This document shows positions 26,163-34,725 of a stretch of DNA of 64,000 bases, one piece after another; the stretch's first letter is position 1, and each line of letters opens with the position of its first letter. This stretch comes from Gemmatimonadota bacterium (GTDB lineage Bacteria; JAAXHH01): assembly GCA_009841265.1 (NCBI GenBank), contig VXMB01000009.1, positions 851,911 through 915,910 of the forward strand. The letters are read 5' to 3'. The notes beneath the pieces are model-generated. The model saw only the letters and a program-made list of their open reading frames with translations, was not told the origin of the DNA and did not search any database. Position numbers and translations under genes: made by a program.

Positions 26163-28145
26163 ATGTCCACAGCCACATTGCCACAGTCCGACCAGGAATT
26201 GTCTCCTGCACCTCACGTGGCACGGCCCGTTTCCGCCGGTCTCACCCTCCGGGCTGTGGTGATCGGTTGCGTCTTCACCATCCTGTTGACCATCTGGTCG
26301 CTCGCCTCCGAATTCGTAACGCGCGGCTCATTCATTACGGTCACCCACCTGCCGGTGGCGGCGCTGCTGCCCTTCCTTCTGATGGTCCTCATGGTGAATC
26401 CATGTCTGAAAATCACCGGCTTCAGCCGTCCGTTCAACAGCCAGGAACTCGTCGTGATCTTCTTCCTGGTCTTCACGGCTTCCGTCATACCGGGCTGGGC
26501 CTTCAGCAATTACGCGATATCGATCATCAGCGGTCCGTTCTATCACGCAACGCCCGAGAACCGGTGGGCGGAACTGTTCCTCGACTATCTTCCGTCCTGG
26601 CTGGTGGTCCCGAACCACCTGGGTGGGTTGAACCAGTTCTACGAGGGCGTTTATTCCACGCGGAACATACGCTGGCAGATCTGGTTCGTACCCATGTTCT
26701 GGTGGGTGACGTTCTACATCGCCCTGTTCATGGTCGGCGCTTCGATCATGGTCATGCTCCGGAAGCAGTGGGTTGAACACGAACGGCTGGCCTTTCCGTT
26801 GGCCCAGGTGCCTCTGGCGCTGATAGACGGCGCCGAGGATCGGGCCCTCCTGCCCAGGATTGCCCGTGTACCCATGTTCTGGTGGGGGTTCGGTACCACG
26901 CTGGTCATCATGATCTGGAACATGTTCAGCTTCTTCGACCTCATGCCCGCAGTACCCCTCGGCGCAGGACACGCCTTTCCTCTGACCCTGTACGAGGCCT
27001 TCCATCCAATCCAGGTGCGCGTCAACTTCCTGCTGATCGGGGTGGCCTACTTCACGCGGGTGGAAGTTTTGCTCAGCGTCTGGCTGTTCTACCTCATCCG
27101 CATTGTGCAGCAGGGCGTGATGACCCGCGTCGGCGTGCCGGGTCCGCAGGAAATGATGCATTTCCAGCACCTGTCCGGCTTTCTGGTCTTCGTGCTGTTC
27201 GGGCTGTGGATGGCGCGAAGGCATATCCGCGACGTGATCCGGAAAGCCCTGGGAAGAGCGCCTGAAATCGATGATTCACGGGAGTTCTTCTCATACCGTA
27301 CGGCCGTACTATCTTTCTCCGGCGGTTCGATTTACATGGTTTTCCTCCTGTGGAGCGCGGGCATGACGCTCTGGGTAGTAGCGCTCATGATGTTCGTCCT
27401 GTTGGTCCTGTATATTGGCGTAACCCGCGTAGTGGCCGAGACCGGCCTGGCATCCCTGGACCTGCCCTACAACAGCGCCAACGAAATCACGCTCAGGTTC
27501 GTCGGATCGGAGCACATCAACGCCCGGACCATCGCGGGGATGTGGCTGTGCCAGACCTTCACCCGAAACTGGAGGACACTCGGCATGTGTTCCATGGCGC
27601 ACGCCGCCAAGGTGGGCGACGTAATCGGTGGCGTGGGCAAGGGGGTGTTCGGCGCCATTGCGCTTTCGCTGGCCATTGGATTCATGACAGCCCTGTTGTA
27701 CACGCTCTACCTGGGGTATGACATGGGCGCGTCCCAGCTCAAGGCAGGCGGTTTCGAGTCAGGGGCGAAAGGTTACTGGACGCAATTGGAGACTTTTCTT
27801 ACGAATCCGCAGGCCATGACGCAATCCCAGTTGACCATGGTAATGAGCGGCGTCCTGATCTCGGTATTCCTGATCTGGGCCCATCACCGGCTTCACTTCT
27901 GGCCCCTTCATCCCGTGGGGTTCGGGATCGTCACCACCTACGCGGCGGATATGGCTTTCCTTTCCATCCTGATCGTATGGATCATCAAATCCGCTGTCCT
28001 CCGGCTCGGCGGCGTATCACTCTATCGCAAGGGCCAGCCTCTGTTTATCGGCATTATCGCCGGATACGCCCTGGGGGTTTTTCTGACCTTCCTGGTGGAC
28101 GCGGCATGGTTCCCTGGCGCGGGACACGTCGTGGACGGATGGTAG
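26163..28145 (+). CDS. DUF6785 family membrane protein (OPT-like transporter candidate)
   Basis: This 660-residue polytopic protein has about a dozen hydrophobic helices and resembles DUF6784/DUF6785 proteins, which are distantly like oligopeptide transporters. Conserved blocks shared with the second copy at 54135-56180 include VVIFFLVFTASVIPGWA, MLRKQWVEHERLAFPL, VLLSVWLFYLIR, FGLWMARRHI, VVAETGLASLDLPYNS and HPVGFG near the C-terminus. It is probably an inner-membrane transporter, but no substrate or energy source is known. It lies between a TIM-barrel epimerase and a luciferase-like oxidoreductase. Confidence 0.75.
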   Translation: MSTATLPQSDQELSPAPHVARPVSAGLTLRAVVIGCVFTILLTIWSLASEFVTRGSFITVTHLPVAALLPFLLMVLMVNPCLKITGFSRPFNSQELVVIFFLVFTASVIPGWAFSNYAISIISGPFYHATPENRWAELFLDYLPSWLVVPNHLGGLNQFYEGVYSTRNIRWQIWFVPMFWWVTFYIALFMVGASIMVMLRKQWVEHERLAFPLAQVPLALIDGAEDRALLPRIARVPMFWWGFGTTLVIMIWNMFSFFDLMPAVPLGAGHAFPLTLYEAFHPIQVRVNFLLIGVAYFTRVEVLLSVWLFYLIRIVQQGVMTRVGVPGPQEMMHFQHLSGFLVFVLFGLWMARRHIRDVIRKALGRAPEIDDSREFFSYRTAVLSFSGGSIYMVFLLWSAGMTLWVVALMMFVLLVLYIGVTRVVAETGLASLDLPYNSANEITLRFVGSEHINARTIAGMWLCQTFTRNWRTLGMCSMAHAAKVGDVIGGVGKGVFGAIALSLAIGFMTALLYTLYLGYDMGASQLKAGGFESGAKGYWTQLETFLTNPQAMTQSQLTMVMSGVLISVFLIWAHHRLHFWPLHPVGFGIVTTYAADMAFLSILIVWIIKSAVLRLGGVSLYRKGQPLFIGIIAGYALGVFLTFLVDAAWFPGAGHVVDGW

Positions 28146-28208
28146 CGGAGCGACTGGAAGCGGTACAGACCACCCATAGTTCAAAGCGTAAGGAGCAGAT
28201 GATTCCTC

Positions 28209-29186
28209 ATGAAACTTTCCATTCTCGACCAGTCTCCCATACGTGATGGGGTAACGGCCGTGCAGGCCTTCCAGGAGACCCTGACCATGGCCAGGGAGGC
28301 CGAACGGCTGGGCTACCGGCGCTTCTGGGTGTCCGAGCACCACAACGCCCATTGCCTGGCCGGCAGTTCGCCCGAAGTGCTGCTCGCCGCTATCGGGGCC
28401 ACCACGGAGGACATGCGGATCGGTTCCGGGGGCGTCATGCTGCCATACTACAGCCCCTTCAAAGTCGCCGAGAGTTTCGCCGTGCTCACGAATCTCTATC
28501 CGGACCGGGTCGACCTGGGGGTTGGACGCGCGCCAGGCGGAGACATGAAGACCGCCCGTATGCTGGCCCCGGGCGCGGGACCCCGGTTCGAGCAGTTCCC
28601 CGAACTTGTCGCCCAACTGTTGGAGATCCTGCAGAACAGGGATTTCGAGCCTCGGGTCACACCGCCCATCCAGTCTCCTCCCCCCGTATGGATGCTCGGA
28701 TCCAGTCCGGAAAGCGCGATGCTCGCCGCCCGGTTGGGCCTGCCCTACAATTTCGCCCTCTTCATCAACAGCAACATCGACCCGCGCATCCTCGAATTCT
28801 ACCGGCACTACTTCGAGCCCTCCACCCAGACGCCGCAGCCCGAGGCCTGCATCGCGATCAACGTTATCTGTGCCGATACCGAGGCGGAGGCCCAACGTCT
28901 GTCGTTGAGCCGCGATCTGCTCTTCGCTCGCTTCGCTTCGGGCAAGCCCAGCTACGTCGTGCCTACGGTGGAGGAAGCGGAAAAGCACCGGTTCAGTGAA
29001 GCCGAAACAGCCTTTCTGGAAGACAAGTTCCGCCTTGCGGCCGTGGGCAGTCCGGACCAGGTCCGGGACACCATCGACCGGCTTGCCGGCCAGTTCGGAG
29101 CCGAAGAGGTCATGGCCGTGACGATCACCCACGATTTCAAAGCCCGGCTGCGGTCCTACGAACTTCTGGCCGATGTGTACCGATAG
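28209..29186 (+). CDS. LLM-class flavin-dependent oxidoreductase
   Basis: The 325-residue bacterial luciferase-like protein binds reduced flavin and should oxygenate or dehydrogenate a small substrate. It has the typical N-terminus KLSILDQSPIRDG, YRRFWVSEHHNAHCLAGSS, GSGGVMLPYYSPFKVAE and DLGVGRAPGGD, which place it in the MsnO8/YhbW-like subgroup. It has the expected length. An AGGAG lies upstream at rather long spacing. The physiological substrate cannot be read from sequence. Confidence 0.87.
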   Translation: MKLSILDQSPIRDGVTAVQAFQETLTMAREAERLGYRRFWVSEHHNAHCLAGSSPEVLLAAIGATTEDMRIGSGGVMLPYYSPFKVAESFAVLTNLYPDRVDLGVGRAPGGDMKTARMLAPGAGPRFEQFPELVAQLLEILQNRDFEPRVTPPIQSPPPVWMLGSSPESAMLAARLGLPYNFALFINSNIDPRILEFYRHYFEPSTQTPQPEACIAINVICADTEAEAQRLSLSRDLLFARFASGKPSYVVPTVEEAEKHRFSEAETAFLEDKFRLAAVGSPDQVRDTIDRLAGQFGAEEVMAVTITHDFKARLRSYELLADVYR

Positions 29187-29220
29187 ATCGCTTCAATTCA
29201 GGTAGATCGCTGCAAATAGG
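29184..29220. repeat. Two tandem 18-19-bp repeats after the LLM oxidoreductase gene
   Basis: TAGATCGCTTCAATTCAGG is followed by TAGATCGCTGCAAATAGG, starting inside the stop codon of the preceding gene. The pair ends just before the promoter of the PhyH gene. Confidence 0.6.
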
Positions 29221-29221
29221 A

Positions 29222-29250
29222 TTGCCTGCAGGATACAAAACGAATACATT
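29222..29250 (+). promoter_or_regulatory. Candidate promoter of the PhyH gene
   Basis: TTGCCT (29222-29227) and TACATT (29245-29250) are 17 bases apart, with a start expected near 29257, about 45 bases before the coding region. The same -10 sequence, TACATT, occurs at 39041. Confidence 0.5.
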
Positions 29251-29301
29251 GAGATGGCCTCCATTCCCTGCACGCAATAACCGAAACAAGGAGCATATGA
29301 C

Positions 29302-30114
29302 ATGACCATGGTCATGGAACAAACCGTGCTGAGCGACGAGCAGATCGCGTTCTACCGGGAAAACGGGTTTCTCCACATCCCGGAGGTATTCACGCCGGAA
29401 GAGACGGCCGAATTGTCGGATCAGATGGACCGGCTCGTCGAGGACTGGGCGTTCACGAGCCCGGGATGGAACGGTCCCTGGCGCCTGGCCTACATGGATC
29501 CGGAGACGGAGGCCAAATCTAAACTGACGGCCATGCACGATCTCCATTTCTATTCCCAGGCCTGGTCGCGCGCCGTCGCAAACCCGCGGCTGGTGGAGGC
29601 CCTTTCGCAGCTGCTGGGGCCGAACGTGGAGTTGCACCACACCACGCTGCACATCAAGCCGCCCCAGACCGGACATCCCTTTCCCCTTCACCAGGACAAC
29701 CCCTTCTACGGCCATCACGACGGCCGGTACATCGACGTCCTCGTGCACCTGGACGACACCTGTCACGAAAACGGCGAGATCCGCTTCCTCGCGGGGTCCC
29801 ACAAATCCGGTCACCTGCAGCACATCACCGAATCGGAAGAAGGTCCCTGCGCGCCCCATCTGCCGACCGACGAGTTCAAGCTGGAAGACACGGTGGCCGT
29901 ACCGGCCCGGGCCGGCGACGTGGTCATCTTCTGCATCGACACCGTGCACGGTTCCTACATCAACCAGACGAAACGGCCCCGCAGGCTCGTGCGCATGGGC
30001 TACCGGAACCCGGACAACCGGCAGGAGTACGGCCAGAGCTTCGGGCGGCCGGGTCTTATGGTCTGCGGGTACCGCGAACGGCGAGAAGGCGACGAACTGC
30101 TCCCGGGTAACTGA
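29302..30114 (+). CDS. Phytanoyl-CoA dioxygenase (PhyH) family protein
   Basis: The 270-residue Fe(II)/2-oxoglutarate oxygenase shows the iron triad His130 and Asp132 (LHQDNPF) plus His216 (DTVHGSYIN), with the 2-oxoglutarate-binding arginine in RRLVRMGYR. The N-terminus SDEQIAFYRENGFLHIPEVF is typical of PhyH proteins. The substrate could be an acyl-CoA, but in soil and marine lineages such enzymes act on many small molecules. It overlaps the next gene by one base (TGATG), so the two are translationally coupled. It is preceded by a plausible promoter at 29222. Confidence 0.87.
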   Translation: MTMVMEQTVLSDEQIAFYRENGFLHIPEVFTPEETAELSDQMDRLVEDWAFTSPGWNGPWRLAYMDPETEAKSKLTAMHDLHFYSQAWSRAVANPRLVEALSQLLGPNVELHHTTLHIKPPQTGHPFPLHQDNPFYGHHDGRYIDVLVHLDDTCHENGEIRFLAGSHKSGHLQHITESEEGPCAPHLPTDEFKLEDTVAVPARAGDVVIFCIDTVHGSYINQTKRPRRLVRMGYRNPDNRQEYGQSFGRPGLMVCGYRERREGDELLPGN

Positions 30115-32375
30115 TGGCCGACATTCCCCTGCTGGGTTACACCGACCGGTTGTCCGGCCGGCCCGGCGACGAGATCGCCTTCAAGGTCAGCAGCGCGGCC
30201 GCGAAACCCTATCGGGCTAGCCTCGTTCGCGTGATATGCGCCGACCCCAATCCCGTCGGTCCCGGGTTACAACTGGAGGAAGCCGGCCTGCCCTTCGGGG
30301 GTGAATTCCCCTCCAGGTCCCAGCCCTTCCACCCCGGCTCCCACGCCGTCATCCCCCTTGACGGCCGCTTCCGCCCGGACAGCGGCCTTACCCTCACCGC
30401 CACGATATGGCCCACGACCCCAGGGAATGCGGACCAGGGCATCGTCAGTTGCGGCACCAGTGGACGGAAGCCGGCGCTCAGTCTCTGCCTGGACCGGGGC
30501 GCCTTGACCGCCTTCGTCCGTTCATCGACGAACCAGGTGACCCGTGTTACCTGTCGAAGCGAGCCGATCAAGACCCGGCAATGGTACCGGGTGTGGGCGA
30601 GCTACGATGCCGGAAGCGGGACGGTGAGTGTGGGGTTCCGGGCAACCCACGCACCTCCCGGACCGTCCAATATCACGGTTGAGGCCGTCGGCCCCGTTCC
30701 CGTGGGCGACCTGGCCCGGATCATCATCGGTGGACAGGACGGCGATCCCGTTCACGGCCATTTCAATGGCAAGATCGAAGCGCCTTCCCTCGTCGACATC
30801 CCGGTGGAAGAAACCGACCACCAGGAATACGACGTCAAAGGCCATCGAGGCGCGTGGGCCCTGTGGGACTTCGCCCGGGACACGGGTTCGACGCAGATCG
30901 TGGATGTAGGGCCGAAGGGCCTGCACGGCCGCCTGGTCAACATGCCGGCCCGTGCCATGACCGGTTCCCGGTGGACCGGCGAGGAAATGTCCTGGAAGCA
31001 CGCACCGGAACAGTACGGCGCCATCCACTTCCACGACGACGACATCTACGACTTCGGCTGGGAGACGGATTTCACCTTCAAAATCCCGGACGGCATGCCA
31101 TCGGGACTCTACGCGGCCCGCATCCGGTGCGGCGAACACGAGGACATGATGCCGTTCTACGTTTGCGCGCCGCGGGGCGGGCCGACGGCGGATCTCTGCG
31201 TCCTTGCGTCCACCTTCACCTATACCGTATACGGCAATCACGCCCGTCCGAATTTCCATCCTTCATGGCTCGAGCGGATTGGCGAATGGAACGCCTATCC
31301 CTGGAATCCCGCCATTCACCCTGAATACGGGCTTTCCACCTACAACTTTCACCGGGACGGGAGCGGCATCTGCCATGCCAGTCACAAACGCCCCCTGTTC
31401 TCGCTCCGCCCGGGCTACATCACTTTCGGCGCCACGGAAGGAGACTGCTCGGGGCTAAGGCATCTGCAGGCGGACACCCACCTTTACGCGTGGCTCGAGA
31501 AACAGGGCATCCCCTTCGACATCGTCACCGACCAGGAACTGCATGATGACGGTGTCGATGCGATTAAAGGCTATCGAGCCGTAACCACGGGTTCCCATCC
31601 GGAGTACCATACGCCGCGCACGCTCGACGCCCTGCGGCAGTTCCGGGAACAGGGCGGCCACTTCATGTACCTGGGGGGGAACGGGTTCTACTGGCGCATT
31701 GCCGTCCACCCGGAGGGCGACGGGACGCTCGAAATCCGCCGGAACGAAGGCGGCATACGGGCCTGGGCGGCCGAACCGGGCGAGTACTTCCAGGCCTTCG
31801 ACGGCGGTTACGGCGGACTCTGGCGCAGGAACAACCGTCCCCCGCAGCAGCTCGCCGGCGTGGGGTTTTCGGCCCAGGGCAATTTCCATGGATCGTACTA
31901 TCGCATCGATCCGAACGCCCGTGCCAACCCGGAGACCGCATGGATCTTCGAGGGGGTGAAGAGCGAGACCGTGGGCGATTACGGGTTCAGCGGAAACGGC
32001 GCCGCCGGGTTCGAACTCGACCGGGCCGACTACCGGCTGGGCACTCCCGAAAACACTCGCGTCATCGCCAGTTCCGAAGACCACCACGGATCCTTCATTC
32101 CCGTACCCGAAGAGCTGCTTACCCACATCACGACCTGGTCTGGTGAACCAATCGACAAACTGGTCCGGGCGGATATGGTGTATCAGCGCTCAGATTCCGG
32201 CAGCCAGCTTTTCTCCACGGGATCCATCACTTTCTGCGGCAGCCTGCTGTATAACGATGCCGACAACGACATTTCCAGGATTGTGTCCAACGTGCTGCGC
32301 CGGTTCCTGGCCGCCGATCCCACAGGTCGGCCTGGTCGGTCCGGTCGATCCGGACAGCCCGGACAGTCCCGATAA
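30114..32375 (+). CDS. N,N-dimethylformamidase large-subunit-like protein with LamG-like domain
   Basis: This 753-residue protein resembles the large subunit of N,N-dimethylformamidase. The N-terminal stretch (GYTDRLSGRPGDEIAFKVS) and a concanavalin/LamG-like domain (about 85-250) precede the catalytic-type C-terminal domain with LASTFTYTVYGNHAR, YNFHRDGSG, DIVTDQELHDDGVDAI and MYLGGNGFYWRI. No signal peptide is present. No small subunit gene is nearby, so either it works alone or the partner is elsewhere, and the substrate may be another amide. It is coupled to the PhyH gene by a one-base overlap. The last 16 residues (GRPGRSGRSGQPGQSR) come from a 9-bp tandem repeat. Confidence 0.8.
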   Translation: MADIPLLGYTDRLSGRPGDEIAFKVSSAAAKPYRASLVRVICADPNPVGPGLQLEEAGLPFGGEFPSRSQPFHPGSHAVIPLDGRFRPDSGLTLTATIWPTTPGNADQGIVSCGTSGRKPALSLCLDRGALTAFVRSSTNQVTRVTCRSEPIKTRQWYRVWASYDAGSGTVSVGFRATHAPPGPSNITVEAVGPVPVGDLARIIIGGQDGDPVHGHFNGKIEAPSLVDIPVEETDHQEYDVKGHRGAWALWDFARDTGSTQIVDVGPKGLHGRLVNMPARAMTGSRWTGEEMSWKHAPEQYGAIHFHDDDIYDFGWETDFTFKIPDGMPSGLYAARIRCGEHEDMMPFYVCAPRGGPTADLCVLASTFTYTVYGNHARPNFHPSWLERIGEWNAYPWNPAIHPEYGLSTYNFHRDGSGICHASHKRPLFSLRPGYITFGATEGDCSGLRHLQADTHLYAWLEKQGIPFDIVTDQELHDDGVDAIKGYRAVTTGSHPEYHTPRTLDALRQFREQGGHFMYLGGNGFYWRIAVHPEGDGTLEIRRNEGGIRAWAAEPGEYFQAFDGGYGGLWRRNNRPPQQLAGVGFSAQGNFHGSYYRIDPNARANPETAWIFEGVKSETVGDYGFSGNGAAGFELDRADYRLGTPENTRVIASSEDHHGSFIPVPEELLTHITTWSGEPIDKLVRADMVYQRSDSGSQLFSTGSITFCGSLLYNDADNDISRIVSNVLRRFLAADPTGRPGRSGRSGQPGQSR
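32325..32369 (+). repeat. Five degenerate 9-bp repeats forming a protein tail
   Basis: Units GGTCGGCCT, GGTCGGTCC, GGTCGATCC, GGACAGCCC and GGACAGTCC run to the stop codon of the dimethylformamidase-like gene and encode five Gly-Arg/Gln-Pro/Ser triplets. The tail is probably non-essential. Confidence 0.8.
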
Positions 32376-32377
32376 CC

Positions 32378-33232
32378 ATGAAGATCGCCGTTTTCGCCGA
32401 CGTACACAGCAACCTGGACGCGCTGGAAACCGTCCTGGATCATATCGACCGCTGGCGTCCCGACAGGGTACTGTGCGCGGGCGACATCATCAACCGGGGG
32501 CCGAAGCCCCGTGAGTGCACTGAACGCGTTGTGACCCGTGCCCTGGCGGAAGACTGGGGCATGATCTATGGGAACCACGAACGGTACGTGCTGAAGTACG
32601 GAAGGGGAAACCTGCCCGACCGCGGTCCTGAATTCGAGATCATCCGGCATGCGAAGTGGACGTACGATCAACTGGCCGGCACGGACTGCCTGGTCGAACG
32701 CCTCGAAGCGCTGCCCTTTCAGTGGTCCATGACCGATGAGGCGGGGAACGAATTCCGCATGGTGCACGCATCCATGCTGGGAGACCGCAAAGGGATCTTC
32801 CCCGATGATACCGAAGCATCGCTGCGCGAGAAAATCGCTCCGGCGCCGAAGGTGCTGGTGGTGGGGCACACGCACCGGCCCCTGATCCGGACCGTGGACG
32901 ATGCCCTGGTCGTCAACGTGGGCGCGGTGGGCGCGCCATTCGACCGGGACCCCCGCGCGGCTTACGCTCAGATGACGTGCGAGGCCGGTGCGTGGAAGGC
33001 GGAGATCATCCGGCTCGAATACGACCGCGAACGGGCGATCGCGCGCTTTCACGAATCCGGCTACCTGGAGGACAGCGGAGATTTCGCCAGGCTCATCCTC
33101 GCCGAGTTCCGCAAGGCCCGGTCCCTTATTCCGGGTTGGTACCGCGCCTACGAAGAGCGGGTGATGGGCGGTGAGATTTCGCTGAAGGCGTCGGTGGACC
33201 GTTACCTGGAAGACTGCATGATCGACGGCTGA
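32378..33232 (+). CDS. Metallophosphoesterase (YfcE/calcineurin-like family)
   Basis: The 284-residue enzyme has all five metallophosphoesterase blocks: DVHSNLDALE near residue 8, GDIINRGPKP near 37, GNHERYV near 64, MVHASM near 128, and GHTHRPL near 165. These build a two-metal site that hydrolyses phosphomono- or diesters. About 90 residues after the core (from 195 on) form an extra C-terminal helical region. It starts two bases after the previous stop, so it belongs to the same operon as the PhyH and dimethylformamidase-like genes. The substrate is unknown. Confidence 0.87.
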   Translation: MKIAVFADVHSNLDALETVLDHIDRWRPDRVLCAGDIINRGPKPRECTERVVTRALAEDWGMIYGNHERYVLKYGRGNLPDRGPEFEIIRHAKWTYDQLAGTDCLVERLEALPFQWSMTDEAGNEFRMVHASMLGDRKGIFPDDTEASLREKIAPAPKVLVVGHTHRPLIRTVDDALVVNVGAVGAPFDRDPRAAYAQMTCEAGAWKAEIIRLEYDRERAIARFHESGYLEDSGDFARLILAEFRKARSLIPGWYRAYEERVMGGEISLKASVDRYLEDCMIDG

Positions 33233-33267
33233 ACGCGTAGATCGCCATCCCCATTCATGAAAGGACT

Positions 33268-34716
33268 GTGATGCCGAAGAACATCGTCGTACTCATTACG
33301 GATACCTTCCGCCACGACAACCTGGGAAACCGTGCGGAGCGGCCCGTGCGAACGCCGGAACTCGACCGTTTCGCCGCGGAACGGGCGACGGAGATCACAA
33401 AGGCCCACATGGGCAGTTTCCCCACGATCCCCCATCGCACCGATTTCGCGACGGGGGTCACCGGTTGGCCCCATTACGGCTGGCAACCCATCGATTTGAG
33501 CGGACCCAACCATGCGGGCAGGATGCTCGGCGAACAGGGTTACGCCACGCAGTTGATCTGCGACTGTCCCCACCTGTTCAAGGCCCGCTTCACCGACGGC
33601 TTCGACGCGGCGTACCAGAACCGGGGCCAGGAGGGCGACAGGCCGCTGCTCCACCTCAACGACCCCATAAAACGCGTCGTCCAGGACGACAAAACCCGCG
33701 TGCACCCGCGCTATCGGGGCCATACACTCGTCAACCAGCACCGCTGGATCAACCACTATTATCGTTACGAATCCGACGTCTTCTCCGCCCGGACCGCGCA
33801 GACCGCCGTTCGCTGGCTCGAAGAAAACGACGAGTCCTCCCCGTTCTTCCTGTGGGTGGACTTCTTCGATCCCCACGAACCCTGGGACCCGCCGGAATAC
33901 ATGGTGCGGCGTTACGACCCCGATTACACGGGGCCGCCCATGCTGCACCCGAACTACGGACCGTCGTCGGCCTACACGCCGGAGGAACTGCATAACCTGT
34001 GGGCCCATTATGCGGCGGAGACGGAACTGGTGGACCGCCATATCGGCCAGGTCCTGCAGAAGATCGACGACCTGGGTCTCTGGGACGATACCATCGTGAC
34101 CGTCATGTCGGACCACGGCATGTCCATCGGCGAACACGACCGGACCGGCAAGTCCAACATCGAAGAGGACGACGGGAGTTTCTGGCCCATCTACCCGGAG
34201 ATCGGCCACGTCATGCTGATGCTGGCCGGTGGCGACGTGCCCCGCGGTGCGCAACTCCCCCTGATTACGCAGACGATCGACCTTTTCCCGAGTCTCTGCG
34301 ACCTGGCCGGCGTATCGGTCGACCCGCCGAAACCCTTCGACGGGATCTCCTGCGCCGAGGCCGTGCTGGAAGGCCGGACTACCCATCGCGAGTACGCGGT
34401 CAGCGCCTGCAATATCGCGGAACCGTCGGGCGGCCTGCCCCGGCGCGCCACGACGCCCTTCCTCGTTACGGACCGTTGGGGCTACGCACCCGTCGGAGCA
34501 GACGGACGACCCGAGCTCTACGACCTGCAGAAGGACCGTCTGGCCCAGCAGAACATCGCCACCGGCAACGAGGCTGTCCTGGATGACCTGCACAACCTGT
34601 TCCTGGCTCACCTGGCGGATCACCACGCTCCGGAAGAGGTGACCGCCCTCTGGAGCAAGGCGGGCGGAAGCGGGAACCTCGAGGGTAAATGGGCCATAGA
34701 CTACCCCGGGGAATAG
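33268..34716 (+). CDS. Sulfatase-fold hydrolase with Thr at the formylglycine position
   Basis: The 482-residue protein has the alkaline phosphatase/sulfatase fold: metal-binding VLITDTFRHDNLG at the N-terminus, FFLWVDFFDPHEPW near 190, and the distal metal site TVMSDHGMSIGEHD near 285. The site that should read C/S-x-P-x-R to make formylglycine instead reads Thr53-Ile-Pro-His-Arg57 (SFPTIPHRTDF), so no formylglycine can form. Thr nucleophiles occur in related phosphodiesterases and nucleotide pyrophosphatases, so this may be a phosphoesterase rather than a sulfatase. It has no signal peptide, consistent with a cytosolic enzyme. It may start at GTG 33268 or the ATG one codon later. Confidence 0.85.
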   Translation: MMPKNIVVLITDTFRHDNLGNRAERPVRTPELDRFAAERATEITKAHMGSFPTIPHRTDFATGVTGWPHYGWQPIDLSGPNHAGRMLGEQGYATQLICDCPHLFKARFTDGFDAAYQNRGQEGDRPLLHLNDPIKRVVQDDKTRVHPRYRGHTLVNQHRWINHYYRYESDVFSARTAQTAVRWLEENDESSPFFLWVDFFDPHEPWDPPEYMVRRYDPDYTGPPMLHPNYGPSSAYTPEELHNLWAHYAAETELVDRHIGQVLQKIDDLGLWDDTIVTVMSDHGMSIGEHDRTGKSNIEEDDGSFWPIYPEIGHVMLMLAGGDVPRGAQLPLITQTIDLFPSLCDLAGVSVDPPKPFDGISCAEAVLEGRTTHREYAVSACNIAEPSGGLPRRATTPFLVTDRWGYAPVGADGRPELYDLQKDRLAQQNIATGNEAVLDDLHNLFLAHLADHHAPEEVTALWSKAGGSGNLEGKWAIDYPGE

Positions 34717-34725
34717 GGAACGCCC

